This document shows, piece by piece, positions 9,816 to 20,760 of a stretch of DNA of 64,000 bases (within the stretch, counting starts at the first letter, position 1; the number at the start of each line of letters is the position of its first letter). A model generated the notes under the pieces. It searched no databases and was not told where the DNA came from. It saw only the letters and a program-made list of their open reading frames with translations. A program made the translations under genes and the position numbers. The stretch lies in NCBI RefSeq assembly GCF_024139115.2, contig NW_026943327.1:620001-684000 (forward strand), in the 5' to 3' direction. The DNA comes from Armigeres subalbatus. Lineage: Eukaryota > Arthropoda > Insecta > Diptera > Culicidae.

Positions 9816-10842
9816 GGAATTTATTGACAAATTCGCATAGATACATATACAGTATATTCTTCCAATTCGTCGAATTGAGTGCACATCCTGCTACCAATCT
9901 TGACATGCAAATTATAAATCTAGAAATGAACTGAATAATAATAAGACAAGATCTTGTATATCTAAAGAAATAACCCAGTGTATTATGATCTATTCCACGT
10001 AAGGATCTCGTGAACATTCATCAGTGTCATTTAGAGTGCAATCGTAAAACAAACAAAAAGAGCTATTAAATAAATCACTCGAAGTGCAAATCTTATCCAT
10101 TTCTAAGGTATTTGTTTCTCGATTATACCCTTAATACCACTGATGATTGCTTACGGAAACCTCAAGACCTACTAAAGCCATCATCAATCATCACTCCCCC
10201 ATATCAATGCAAGAATGTCAGAATCCACGATAGGCATTATTTCACATTATCGTTTTATTTTCAAATGCTTCATAGATATCATGTGCGTGTATGTGCGAGC
10301 GTGCATGAGAGGATGGTATCATTAATTCAGCGCTTCTCCGGTCGGAGATGAAGGCATCAGACACAGACATCACAAAAAGACGCACTTTAATGCTCGATTA
10401 ATTTTCAGGAAGCCTGTCTCGCTTTCCGCACAAGTTGAGACGTAATGCATATACCTAGCAACATATAGCTTTTGTTTCTAATGCTACAGAAAGCCTTGAA
10501 ACATCCTTGGATGTTTCGGCACGCTGGCGTGGATCCAGGGCATAAAGTTAACCATTTATAATCCTCGCTAATCTTATTCGGTAAGTTCGAGAGAAGAGCA
10601 TGTTACCCTTTCTCAAATAATTGAAACATGGCACACAGAAGCTAGAAGCAAAAGTAGGAATTCCATCATACAAAATTATGGTTTTGAATGTGTCATAAAA
10701 ATCATTCTGGATTATTTCGAGCAGAAAATGAGTAATTACCTCCCAAAGGATTGACGCCTGCTCGTCTTATATTAAGTCACGGTAACTTGTCATATATTCG
10801 AGACTCTAATAGAACAAATTTCAACCAAACGCTATCGTTTTA
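9816..10842. other. Non-coding stretch
   Basis: I see no gene. Near 10500-10555 the minus strand has CCGAAACATCC preceded by a small stem, loosely like the hammerhead-type blocks at 4.8 and 5.5 kb, but too degraded to call. Confidence 0.4.
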
Positions 10843-11036
10843 CAATCAAACCTCCATGAGTCGATATTGAAGGGACCATCGACTCATGGAAATATCGATA
10901 TGTGGAATAGTAAATCTATAGAAAGCTGTTTGAAGGGACCATCACAGTAACCCAGAAAACATTTTTTAATATGGCATATTTTGCTTCCATGAGTCGATAT
11001 CGAGTCATAGAACATCGACTCATGGAGGTTTGACTG
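10843..11036. mobile_element. pogo-like MITE
   Basis: TA at 10841-10842 and 11037-11038 flanks ends reading CAATCAAACCTCCATGAGTC and, inverted, CAGTCAAACCTCCATGAGTC. The block CCATGAGTCGATAT occurs again just inside each end. Ends starting CAG with a TA duplication are the rule for the pogo/Tigger branch of Tc1/mariner. About 194 bp, non-coding. Confidence 0.8.
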
Positions 11037-12435
11037 TATTTGAATCCATAAGGATTTTTTATTGCAAGCTTGTCATATCAAAAATATGGAGAGTACATAA
11101 ACCACAATTTTCTTGATTCTCTTGTGTTTCAAAAAGTGATAATGAAGTTTTACCAAATATACAAGCAAATACTTCTTTTAATATCGCATAAAATCAATAT
11201 GTCAGATTTGATAATATAAAACTCAAACAATTTTATCACTTTGAAATGATATCTCACAGAAACATGTAGTACTCAAGATGGAATCATCCCGTGAGATGCC
11301 AATATGAATGCCCACCAGCTCTGTGCTTGCGAGTACATTTGGACACATCTTCTCCACCCACACACAGACACATCCAACTGCCGACATTTATCGACAAAAC
11401 GTGCCATCATTGGGACACGCCCTGATTGGGACACACTACCTACATAGGTTAAAAGGGGGGACATCCTAAAAATCCTTGTTCGACCATGTGACAGAGAGTG
11501 GCTCTGATTTGGGATTTTTCCCAGCACCTGTTGGCGGCAAGAGTTCAAGAGCGGGGGATCTTTTGGGACATGTTTGGAACGGACATGTGTCAAATTTCTC
11601 ACCTGCTGCTGAAAATTTATCTGATCTACCGGAAATTACGTATTCGCTTCTTGACAATAAATCATAATGGGGCAGTGACGTGCATTCGCATTTTGTAAAG
11701 CGTTGACCGTTGGGAAACATGTGTTCAATACTGGTCGTTCTTAATCGGGCACGTCGGTCAGGACCCAACCCAAACTGCTGTCGCTGATAATATAGAGGGT
11801 TCGATGGATAGAGTGTGGTTTTACAACATTTTATCCCACGATGCCAACAAATTTACCGAATTGACGACAATGTTGATTCAAGCAGTTTATGGATTTTTAT
11901 TACTATGCTTAACAGATCAACAATTTTATTCATTGAAATGGATGGATTTCTGAACGTATTTCTTCATTATTATGATTTTTTTTTACGAAAATAGACCATT
12001 TTTCTCTCAGAGTATTCTAAAACTACTCTTCAAAGTTTTTTGTTTTACTTTGTTTATCAATTTTAGTGAAATATCAGCTCACTCCAAAAATAAATTGAAT
12101 CTAAAATATTCATCTGTCCGTGTGTATGGGTATGCACAAAAGCTGAGAGAAGCATTAGCCAATATCATGTAGTATGTATGTAGTAATCCTTAACCGATTT
12201 TCAAACAACAAGCTGTATTCGACAGGTGGTAAAGTCACTGTTGAATTTGATAACGATCTTGGCTAATTGCAAAAGAAATAGTATGACTACAAGTCATTTT
12301 CAATTTTAAAAAACAAACAAATTTTTTTTTTCACCTTACTAACTTATGTTGGAATAGTTAAAAGAAAAACTCATTTATCCTCCTCCTCCTAACTTTTGAG
12401 CTCATAGTCCGATCTGGCTCATTCTTAGTAAAAAC
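11037..12435. other. Unassigned stretch with a GC-richer segment
   Basis: Positions 11280-11790 have higher GC than their surroundings and several short open frames on both strands, none with a domain I know. This could be a worn transposon fragment such as an LTR. The rest (11040-11270 and 11800-12435) is AT-rich with nothing recognisable. Confidence 0.35.
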
Positions 12436-12588
12436 CAATAGGACAATTCAATCAAAGGTAATTGCCTATTTCCGGGGATTAAACCACCCGACTTGGACGT
12501 TAATTTACAATGTTATGGAAACTCATATGTGAATATGTACGTTATGTGGAAGATATTGATTCGAAAAATGTATTGAAAGTAACCACTT

Positions 12589-12663
12589 TCCCTTCGATGG
12601 GACTCGAACCCATGACCCTACAGTACGCTAGACTGGTGCTTTAACCAACTAAGCTACGAAGGA
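12589..12663 (-). tRNA. tRNA-like gene, copy 1 (predicted anticodon AGC, Ala; possibly a pseudogene)
   Basis: The 75-nt sequence folds as a cloverleaf. Acceptor TCCTTCG pairs with CGAAGGG (a T-G pair first) and the D stem is GCTT/AAGC. The anticodon loop is CTAGCGT on a stem with one C-T mismatch at its base. The T arm is ATGGG-TTCGAGT-CCCAT. The A box (TAGCTTAGTTGG) and B box (GGTTCGAGTCC) fit RNA polymerase III consensus. The loop reads AGC (Ala), but position 3:70 is C-G where alanine tRNAs need G-U, and the variable loop has 6 nt. It may be transcribed yet not act as alanine tRNA. Confidence 0.7.
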
Positions 12664-13091
12664 CCTCCGTCGGCCTTCGCAACCTAGCGGCTACTGAACG
12701 AGCTCGAGATTCCCAAATTGGACGCATAGTCAAATCACTCGCAATCCATTTATCAAGCCAATACTTCCACATGTGTATTGTACACGTCCACATTAGAGGA
12801 GCGTGAGTATTTAGAATGTCTGGCGGCTATACACATTCTTCATCAGCAACGGTACTGATCAAGTGAGGTTGTGTAAGCTATTTGCCAGTCGGTCGTCAAG
12901 CTCAGACCCGACCGCATTGCGTAGGCAAGAGCACGCAACTCAAGTTCAGTTCAATCAAAGGTAATTGCCTATTTCCGGGGATTAAACCACCCGACTTGGA
13001 CGTTAATTTACAATGTTATGGAAACTCATATGTGAATATGTACGTTATGTGGAAGATATTGATTTGAAAAATGTATTGGAGGTAACCACTT

Positions 13092-13166
13092 TCCCTTCGA
13101 TGGGACTCGAACCCATGACCCTACAGTACGCTAGACTGGTGCTTTAACCAACTAAGCTACGAAGGA
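13092..13166 (-). tRNA. tRNA-like gene, copy 2 (predicted AGC)
   Basis: Identical by eye to the copy at 12589-12663 over all 75 nt. It sits in the second direct unit of the array, 503 bp from copy 1. The flanks on both sides are co-amplified, so it did not move alone as a processed tRNA. Confidence 0.7.
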
Positions 13167-13585
13167 CCTCCGTCGGCCTTCGCAACCTAGCGGCTACTGA
13201 ACGAGCTCGAGATTCCCAAATTGGACGCATAGTCAAATCACTCGCAATCCATTTATCAAGCCAATACTTCCACATGTATACGTCCACATTAGAGGAGCGT
13301 GAGTATTTAGAATGTCTGGCGGCTATACACATTCTTCATCAGCAACGGTACTGATCAAGTGAGGTTGTGTAAGCTATTTGCCAGTCGGTCGTCAAGCTCA
13401 GACCCGACCGCATTGCGTAGGCAAGAGCACGCAACTCAAGTTCAGTTCAATCAAAGGTAATTGCCTATTTCGGGATTAAACCACCCGACTTGGACGTTAA
13501 TTTACAATGTTATGGAAACTCATATGTGAATATGTACGTTATGTGGAAGATATTGATTTGAAAAATGTATTGGAGGTAACCACTT

Positions 13586-13660
13586 TCCCTTCGATGGGAC
13601 TCGAACCCATGACCCTACAGTACGCTAGACTGGTGCTTTAACCAACTAAGCTACGAAGGA
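13586..13660 (-). tRNA. tRNA-like gene, copy 3 (predicted AGC)
   Basis: Identical by eye to the other copies. It is the last minus-strand copy. Its 5' flank is cut about 12 bp upstream, where the array switches orientation, so its upstream region differs from copies 1 and 2. Confidence 0.7.
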
Positions 13661-13848
13661 CCTCCGTCGGCCTCCGTCGGTATAGCCGCCAGACATTCTA
13701 AATACTCACGCTCCTCTAATGTGGACGTGTACAATACACATGTGGAAGTATTGGCTTGATAAATGGATTGCGAGTGATTTGACTATGCGTCCAATTTGGG
13801 AATCTCGAGCTCGTTCAGTAGCCGCTAGGTTGCGAAGGCCGACGGAGG

Positions 13849-13923
13849 TCCTTCGTAGCTTAGTTGGTTAAAGCACCAGTCTAGCGTACTGTAGGGTCAT
13901 GGGTTCGAGTCCCATCGAAGGGA
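13849..13923 (+). tRNA. tRNA-like gene, copy 4 (predicted AGC)
   Basis: Plus-strand copy, identical by eye to the minus-strand ones. It diverges from copy 3 with about 190 bp between the 5' ends. A T5 run at 13944-13948, about 20 nt past the gene, could end polymerase III transcription. Confidence 0.7.
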
Positions 13924-13943
13924 AAGTGGTTACCTCCAATACA

Positions 13944-13948
13944 TTTTT
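13944..13948 (+). terminator. Possible RNA polymerase III terminator (T5)
   Basis: A TTTTT run follows copy 4 by about 20 nt. The same run occurs at the matching place in the other units, for example 14448-14452 after copy 5. T4 or longer is the standard polymerase III stop signal. Confidence 0.45.
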
Positions 13949-14352
13949 CAAATCAATATCTTCCACATAACGTACATATTCACATATGAGTTTCCATAAC
14001 ATTGTAAATTAACGTCCAAGTCGGGTGGTTTAATCCCCGGAAATAGGCAATTACTTTGATTGAACTGAACTTGAGTTGCGTGCTCTTGCCTACGCAATGC
14101 GGTCGGGTCTGAGCTTGACGACCGACTGGCAAATAGCTTACACAACCTCACTTGATCAGTACCGTTGCTGATGAAGAATGTGTATAGCCGCCAGACATTC
14201 TAAATACTCACGCTCCTCTAATGTGGACGTGTACAATACACATGTGGAAGTATTGGCTTGATAAATGGATTGCGAGTGATTTGACTATGCGTCCAATTTG
14301 GGGAATCTCGAGCCTCGTTCAGTAGTTGCCAGGTTGCGAAGGCCGACGGAGG

Positions 14353-14427
14353 TCCTTCGTAGCTTAGTTGGTTAAAGCACCAGTCTAGCGTACTGTAGGG
14401 TCATGGGTTCGAGTCCCATCGAAGGGA
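14353..14427 (+). tRNA. tRNA-like gene, copy 5 (predicted AGC)
   Basis: Identical by eye to the other four. This unit is cut about 86 bp past the gene, at the right edge of the array, directly before the second CAATAGGACAA. Confidence 0.7.
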
Positions 14428-14524
14428 AAGTGGTTACCTCCAATACATTTTTCAAATCAATATCTTCCACATAACGTACATATTCACATATGAGTTTCCA
14501 TAACATTGTAAATCAATAGGACAA

Positions 14525-14820
14525 GATTCCCTATCGAGTGCAACTCACGTACACAAAAGCAATCTGAAACTGGTTTTAGACTTGAACTCGAAACAAAAAT
14601 GCATATTTCGAGATTTTTTACCTAACAAAAAAATTAACTCAAATTCTGTGAAAAGTGTATTTAAAAATTAATCCTAAAGTACAACAAAACGGGTAAGCAA
14701 AGTTAGGCGTAAATACGATAAGCATAAGTAGGTTAGACATAACGGACATTTAGCATAATTCTGCCTTATTATGTTATGGGCTGTTCTTTGAGACATTTTA
14801 TGCCTCACATCCGTTAAGGC
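14525..14820. other. Non-coding stretch
   Basis: No gene. Several TTATGCC and GCATAA motifs occur (for example near 14799), and TTATGCCTCAC recurs near 21191 beyond the matching GC-rich block. Confidence 0.4.
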
Positions 14821-14929
14821 CTATTCTCATTGCGGCCGGGCCGGACCGGGGCCGGGGTGAGAAAGCTTTCGAATTTATGCTGGGATATTTGCCAGTACAC
14901 ATTGCGCCGGGTTATCCCGGCCGGGTGAA
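14821..14929 (+). repeat. GC-rich repeat, left copy
   Basis: CTATTCTCATTGCGGCCGGG opens a very GC-rich run in AT-rich surroundings. A second, shorter version (CATTGCGCCGGG...CCGGCCGGGTG) follows at about 14900. The reverse complement lies at 21031-21164 with the same outer end, CGCAATGAGAATAG. It may be the end of a DNA element or a MITE family. Confidence 0.55.
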
Positions 14930-14996
14930 TTGTATACACGAACACTAATAATATTCGAATATAAAACGAACGTCAAATTAAATTAACGAAAACAAA

Positions 14997-17859
14997 TAAA
15001 GCTTCGAAGACATTCTCGATCAAGATAATGTTTTTGACCCTTCGTTGGGAACTAATTTGGATGAAGTGAGATCTATTACTAGAAAATTTAAAAATATGAA
15101 AGCCCGGGTGATGATGGTATTTTCTACATACTTATCAAAAAACTTCCTGAGAGCTCTTTATCCTTTTTGGTTAATTTATTTAACAAATGTTTTCAATTGG
15201 CATACTTCCCAGATAAATGGAAAAACGCCAAAGTTGTTCCAATTTTGAAGCCGGACAAAAATCCAGCTGAGGCTTCTAGTTATCGCCCAATCAGTTTGCT
15301 TTCTTCAATAAGCAAACTGTTTGAAAAGATTATTTTAAATAGAATGATGGTTCATATTAATGACAATTCTATTTTTGCTGATGAGCAATTTGGTTTTCGC
15401 CATGGGCATTCAACCACTCATCAGTTATTAAGAGTTACGAACTTAATTCGGCTCAACAAATCTGAAGGATATAGGGTAAGGGAGGTATTTTGGACCACTT
15501 TAGGAGATAGCTAAACAATTTTTCGAATAAAAGTTGGATTTTGTAATAATGCTTGATCATTTCCCTATGCAACTAAAAAGTGGTGAATGCTAAGTAAGAT
15601 TTGTAGGTAAAAATGTTGTAAATCCCACCGAAAGAACCAAACTATCATAAATTCTGAAGATATGTAAGATTTAATTTTGGACCACCTGTTTTTATTTTCG
15701 ACCACCTATTGAACATATTTTGGACCACTCGAATAATTTTGTATTGCTTGCAAAGTTATGTAACTATTAGATTAAATAAGTGATCTCCAGCATTTTCGGC
15801 AATTTCATCCTTAAAGTTCTTGTAAGAAATGCATTTTTTAAGCACTTTAAGGATTAGAACAATATCTGCCAGCTAAGGGTATTGAAGCTAATATCAAATT
15901 CAGTACCACTCGGTGCAGCATCATCGAACCAAAACAAACGTGTGGCCCATAGCCGTGATGTAAACACCTGAACACTCTAACCTTGCCATATCTTCTTATA
16001 TAGTTTCCCAGATTTGTTCCATTTGCGTCATTGATAGTTTGTTACCCGGTTCTTCCTTGCTCATTGCACATTCTTTTCCAAACGATCGTATGGAAATAAT
16101 GAAAACAGTTACATGTTGGTTTGATAGACATTTTTCTAGGGCTTACATCAATTATCGGTAATTTATAAATGCGGTATGAACAGTAATTTATGAATGTTTT
16201 GATACTAGAGAAACAAATGGTTGGTAAAAACAAAAGTTTAAGAGATCTAGATCTTAAAAAGAAGATATGTCGAAAATATGTTCGGTTCAATTAAAAATGA
16301 ACCTATTTTGGACATGCCTCAGAATATTGTTTTTAAACTTATAATGTTTTGTTCGAGATATGAAACTGCTTCAATAAGGTTTTAATAAGTCAACAACATC
16401 ATTGCCATGTTTTAAATCTATGTACAAATAAATTTACAGCTTTCGAAAGGTGACTTCAATTTTACAATGTCGTCTTGATTTTGGTCTAATCCAGCAGGAA
16501 TGATTAAATTCTTGACAATATTTTTCATAATTGCTATATTTTATATAAAACAAATGTAGGAGATACCTTATGGATAGTTTCTTTTTGCAATAAAATGTAT
16601 ATGTTGCATGTTTTATTTAGTTTTGTGTGATATAAATGCAAAATTTAGCAAGGTGGTCCAAAATATAAGTCCGGTCCAAAATACAGCCGTTACCCTACGA
16701 CTGGAGTTGCTCTTCTTGATATAGAGAAAGCATTTGACAGTGTGTGGCATGAAGGTTTGATTGTAAAATTGATGAATTTTAATTTTCCTCTGTACATTAT
16801 TAAACTGATCCAAAATTATTTATCAGATCGCACACTGCAGGTAAACTATCAGAATTCTTAAACTGATAGATTACCTGTAAGGGCTGGTGTCCCCCAAGGC
16901 AGCATACTGGGGCCCATTTTGTATAACATTTTTACTTCTGACTTACCTGATTTACCACCAGGGTGTCAAAAATCTTTGTTTGCAGATGACACGGGCCTTT
17001 CAGCCAAAGGGCGAAGCCTTCGTGTCATTGGTAGTAGATTGCAAAAAAGTTTGGATATTTTCTCCACTTACTTGCAAAAATGGAAAATTTCCCAGATGCT
17101 TCAAAACTCAGCTTATAATTTTCCCACATAAGCCGAGAGCTTCTTATTTGAAACCTTCTAGCAGACATATTGTCACTATGAATGGGGTTCCAATTAATTG
17201 GTCTAGCGAAGCTAAATATTTAGGACTTCTGCTAGATCAAAATTAACTTTAAAAATCACATTGCAGGCCTTCAAGCCAAATGTAACAAATATATTAAGTG
17301 TCTATATTCAATTATAAACAGAAAATCAAAACTTTGTCATAAGAACAAACTTTTGATTTACAAAAAAGAAATTTAGACCTGCTGTGGTGTATGCTGTGAC
17401 AATATGGACTAGTTGCTGCAATACCAGAAAGAAGGCACTTCAGAGGATTCAAAATAATATTCTGAAAATGATTCTGAAGTTGCCTCCGTGGTATAGTACC
17501 AATGAACTTCATAGAATTTCTAATATTGAGACATTGCAACAAATGTCCAACAAAATAATTTCTAATTTTAGACGAAAATCGTCTCAATCCTCTATTGCAA
17601 CGATTAGCTCCTTGTACCCTTAGTATAAATTAGGTTAAGTTTAGTTTAAGTAGAAAACATTGTAATTCCTACATGGTTTAATTCAACCAGAGGAAAAATT
17701 CTAACTGCCGGAGGCAATTGAAATGTATTAATAATAACTAAAAATATAACATAGCAAATAAGGATGATAGTGTTAAGAAAACACGGAACACCTAGTCTAA
17801 GAGATGAATGCATGTATTAGATAATTAGCAAATAAAATTAGTTAAAAAAAAAAAAAAAA
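14997..17859 (+). pseudogene. 5'-truncated Jockey-type LINE with poly-A and target duplication
   Basis: Reverse transcriptase blocks appear in the right order: YRPISLLSSISKLFEKIIL and EQFGFRHGHSTTHQLLR before a MITE at 15474-16695. After it come ALLDIEKAFDSVWHEGL (first Asp; the leading A reads V A in frame), GVPQGSILGPILYNIF and LFADDTGLSAKGR (catalytic Asp pair). The C-terminal part ends at a stop near 17621. The 3' UTR ends in A17 or so at 17844-17860. AACGAAAACAAA at 14985-14996 and 17860-17871 is a 12-bp target duplication, so the element entered already truncated at 14997. A stop at 16859-16861 and frameshifts near 17100 and 17245 kill it. Confidence 0.9.
15474..16695. mobile_element. 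TA-flanked non-autonomous DNA element inside the LINE
   Basis: Ends GGGTAAGGGAGGTATTTTGG and, inverted, GGGTAACGGCTGTATTTTGG are flanked by TA at 15472-15473 and 16696-16697. Removing it restores the LINE reading frame across the gap (SEGY then TTGVALLD). TTTTGGACCAC recurs near both ends (about 15489, 15678, 15714, 16652), as sub-terminal repeats. The 1.2-kb interior is AT-rich without a transposase. Probably mobilised by a Tc1/mariner-type transposase. Confidence 0.85.
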
Positions 17860-17879
17860 AACGAAAACAAAACAACTTT

Positions 17880-17960
17880 ATCGATCCACATAAAGGCGAT
17901 GGTGCCTTTCTCGAAAATTATAAAATGTAATGAGAAAAGCAGTTTGGTGGGGTCGAAATC
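17880..17960 (+). repeat. Short fragment related to the element at 55127-55675
   Basis: GGTGCCTTTCTCGAAAATTATAAAATGTAA resembles TGATGCCTTTCTCGTGCATTATAAAATATA at 55145 (both shown here in part only by their first bases: GATGGTGCCTTTCTCG and GATGATGCCTTTCTCG). Too short to place the ends. Confidence 0.35.
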
Positions 17961-18029
17961 GGGCTTTAGAGAGACAGATTTATTAGTTTCACCAATTCGC
18001 ATTTATTTGAATTCAATTTAATGCAAAGA

Positions 18030-19227
18030 AATGTTCTGATATCCAATTCCCAAGAGAATTCTCAGAGTAATTTGGGAAAAAATTCCGGAGCAAATACAAT
18101 TTGAGAGGAATTCCTGAAAGATTTAGCCTGAAAACCACCCACACTATTTTTTCTAGGAAATCTTTCTGAGTTTTTCTGGCATTTGCTCCGAGAATTCCTT
18201 CCAAAATTCCTCTGAAAATTTATCAAAAAAAACATTCAAGAACTGCACGGGAATTCTTCGGGAATATCTCTGGAATAATTCTTAAATGAATTCCCGGACA
18301 AATTTGCGAACTCCTAGGATTTCCAAGGGAACTTTAAGAATTTCCGAAGGAATTTATCTTCGCAGATGAATTTAGTAGGAATTTTCTAAGCAAATTAATT
18401 TTCCCAAAGGAATTCCCGAAGAAATTCCCAAAGGAATTTTCGAAAGAATTTTCAGAGAAATTCCCAAAGGAATTCCTAAAGAAATTTGCAAAGGAATTCC
18501 CAGCGGATTTCCCAAACTAATTCCCTGAGGAATTTACGAAGGAATTCCCAGAGAAATTCCAAAAGAAATTCCCAGAGAAGTTCCCAAAGAAATTCCCAAA
18601 GGAATTCTCAGAGGAATTTTCAAAAAGAATTCCCAGAGGAATTCTCAAAGGAATTCCCAGAGGAATTCCCAAAGGAAATCCCAGAGGAATTCCCAAAGGA
18701 ATTCCCAGAGGAATTCCCAAAGGAATTTTCAGAGAAATTCCCAAAGGAATTCCCAGAGGAATTCCCAAAGGAATCCCAAAAGGAATTCCCAATAGAAATC
18801 CCAAAGGAATTCCCAGAGGAATTCTCAGGAATTCCTGGAGAAATTGCCAGAGGAATTCCTGGAGGAACTTCCGGAGGAATTCCTGGAGGAACTTCCGGAG
18901 GAATACCTGGAGGAATTTCCGGAGGAATTCCTGAAGGAATTTCCAGAGAAATTCCTGGAGGAATTTCCGGAGGAATTCCTGGAGTAATTTCCGGAGGAAT
19001 ACCTGGAGGAATTTCCGGAGGAATTCCTGGAGAAATTTCCGGAGGAATACCTGGAGGAATTTCCAGAGGAATTCCTGGCGGATTTTTCGGAGGAATTTCC
19101 GGAGGAATTTCTGGAGAAATTTCAGGAGCAATTCCTGGAGAAATTTCCGGAAGAATTCCTGGAGGAAATTCCCGGAGGAATTCCCGCAGGAATTCCTGGA
19201 GGAATTCCCGGAGGGATTCCTGGAGGA
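18030..19227. repeat. GGAATTCC-type tandem array, left part
   Basis: A long run of degenerate 15-bp units such as GGAATTCCCAAAG and GGAATTCCTGGAG. The period is a multiple of three, so long frames stay open on both strands (plus-strand 18486-19295, minus-strand about 18517-19255). They encode monotonous EEFPKEFP or GGIPGGIS peptides. There is no start context or domain, so these frames are artefacts of the repeat. Units change gradually along the array from AAAGGAATTCCC to GGAGGAATTTCC. Confidence 0.8.
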
Positions 19228-19240
19228 ATTTCCGGATTAA

Positions 19241-19458
19241 ACGACTGAATTTCAATGAACTGGAAGGGTTTATTTTCGGCTTGCAGTCTTTATGATGAGC
19301 TGAATGATTTTTATGTAATCATCGCCGACGTTTCGGTGTTTGGTTCACACCTTCTTGAAGAAGAAGAAGGTGTGAACCAAACACCGAAACGTCGGCGATG
19401 ATTACATAAAAATCATTCAGCTCATCATTAAGACTGCAAGCCGAAAATAAACCCTTCC
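19241..19458. mobile_element. Near-perfect hairpin inserted in the GGAATTCC array, Penelope-like (tentative)
   Basis: Arms of about 97 bp pair from 19261 to 19458 around a short centre near 19356-19365. Each arm holds CACCGAAACGTCGGCGATG or its complement. ATTTCCGGATTAA at 19228-19240 and 19459-19471 is a 13-bp target duplication. The 20 bp 19241-19260 lie outside the palindrome like a tail. On the plus strand CTTGAAGAAG...GGTGTG, a loop and ACACCGAAACGTCGG resemble the hammerhead-like block at 5544. Duplication, tail and motif fit a Penelope-type retroelement remnant, by inference. Confidence 0.6.
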
Positions 19459-19471
19459 ATTTCCGGATTAA

Positions 19472-20760
19472 TTCTTGGAGAAATTCCCGGAGGAATTCCT
19501 GGAAGAATTCCTGGAGGAATTCCCGCAGGAATTCCTGGAGGAATTCCCAGAGGAATTCCAGTAGGAATTACCGGAGGAATTCCTGGAGGAACTCCCGGAG
19601 AAATTCTTGGAGGAATTCCTGGAGGAACTCCCTGAAAAATTCCTGGAGGAACTCCCGGAGGAATTCCTGGTGGAATTCCCGGAGGAATTCCTGGAGAAAT
19701 CCCCGAAAGATTTCCAAGTGGAATTTCCAAAGGAATTTCTAGAGGAATTTCCGGGGGAATTCCTGGAGGAAGTTCCGGGGGAACTCCTGGAGGAATTTCC
19801 GGGGGAACTCCTGGAGGATTTTCCGGAGGAATTCCTGAAAGAATTTCTTGAGGAATTCCTGGAGGAATTTACGGAAGAATTCCTGGAGGAATTTACGAAG
19901 GCTTTCCTGGAGAAATTTCCGGCAGAATTTCTGGAGGACTTACTGGAGGAATTCCTGGAGAAAATTCCGGAGGCGTTCCTGGAGAAATTTCTGGATAATT
20001 TCCTGGAGGAATACCCGGAGGGATTACGGTTGAATCCCTCGAAAAATGCTGGAGGTATTTCTGAAAAAAAAATTGCGGTAGAAGTCTTCTAGAAAAATCT
20101 TAATGGTGCTCCCGGAAGACTTTCTGGTGGATACTCTCGAGGAATTCCTGGAAAGATTATAGGAGGAATTCCCAGAGGCATTCGCGGGAAAACTCTTGGA
20201 GGTGTTTTCGGAGGAATTGTTGGAATAATTGCAGCAAATCTCAGAGGAATTTATGGAAAAAAATCTTGAGAGAACTCGCGGAAGTCTTTCTGGTGGAATT
20301 CCAGAAGGGATGCCAAGAGAGATTCCAGGATAAATTCCCGGAGGCACTTGCGGAAAAATTCTTGTTGGTGTATTGGGGGAGTTGTCGGGGAAATTGTAGA
20401 AAGAGTTCCTGGAGGAATGGTTGATGGAAGACCCGGAAGAATTCCAAGGGGAATTGCTGTAAGTGTTCGTAGAAAAATTCATAGAAGTATTTCCGGAGAC
20501 TCGTTGAAGTAATTCTCGGCGGGATTTTTGAAGTGATTGTCGAAGAACTTGCTGGTTATGGAACTGCGGTTTATGGGAATCCCGTCACGAAATCCTGCGT
20601 AAATATTACTTCATGAATAGTGATAAACATTCTAATTTTTGAAAAATTCACTATAACAAAGATTTAAAAACAAATTCTTCAGGAAGTTCTCCTCCTCCTT
20701 CAGTTTTTGCTCCCGGAATTTCTCCAGCAATTCCTCTAGTAACACTTTCGGAGGAATCTA
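19472..20760. repeat. GGAATTCC-type tandem array, right part
   Basis: Continuation of the same array after the hairpin. It is dominated by GGAGGAATTCCTGGAGGAA-like units and decays after about 20030 into irregular GGAAGA/GGAGGA units. Open frames on both strands are again a by-product of the period. Related degenerate sequence recurs at 28.2-29.8 kb and 40.1-43.5 kb. Confidence 0.8.

Larger units (their letters stand above)
12447..14513. repeat. Tandem and inverted array of tRNA-bearing units, flanked by an 11-bp duplication
   Basis: Units of about 500 bp start at 12447, 12950 and 13446 (TTCAATCAAAGG...) in one orientation. The third breaks off near 13672 and is joined to two units in the opposite orientation that run to 14513. 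The junction repeats CCTCCGTCGG twice. Each unit holds one tRNA-like gene. The whole block is bounded by CAATAGGACAA at 12436-12446 and 14514-14524. The units look almost identical, differing by small indels such as the TGTATTG present near 12775 but absent near 13278. A direct repeat around the whole block suggests insertion of a unit followed by local amplification, or insertion of the array as one piece. Confidence 0.85.

Noticed and set aside
10500..10555. A fourth hammerhead-like motif on the minus strand
   Set aside because: CCGAAACATCC follows a small stem, but the CTGATGA part reads CTGGATC. Too degraded.
11273..11768. A host exon cluster, suggested by higher GC and several frames
   Set aside because: Frames overlap on both strands without known motifs or splice-site logic. 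An old transposon fragment is likelier.
12447..14513. A CRISPR-like array, suggested by regularly spaced identical blocks
   Set aside because: The repeated block is a tRNA-like gene, the spacers are themselves identical, the period is about 500 bp and the DNA is eukaryotic.
18486..19295. 269-codon plus-strand frame in the GGAATTCC array
   Set aside because: It only reflects a 15-bp repeat. Equally long frames exist on the minus strand, and the peptide is monotonous.
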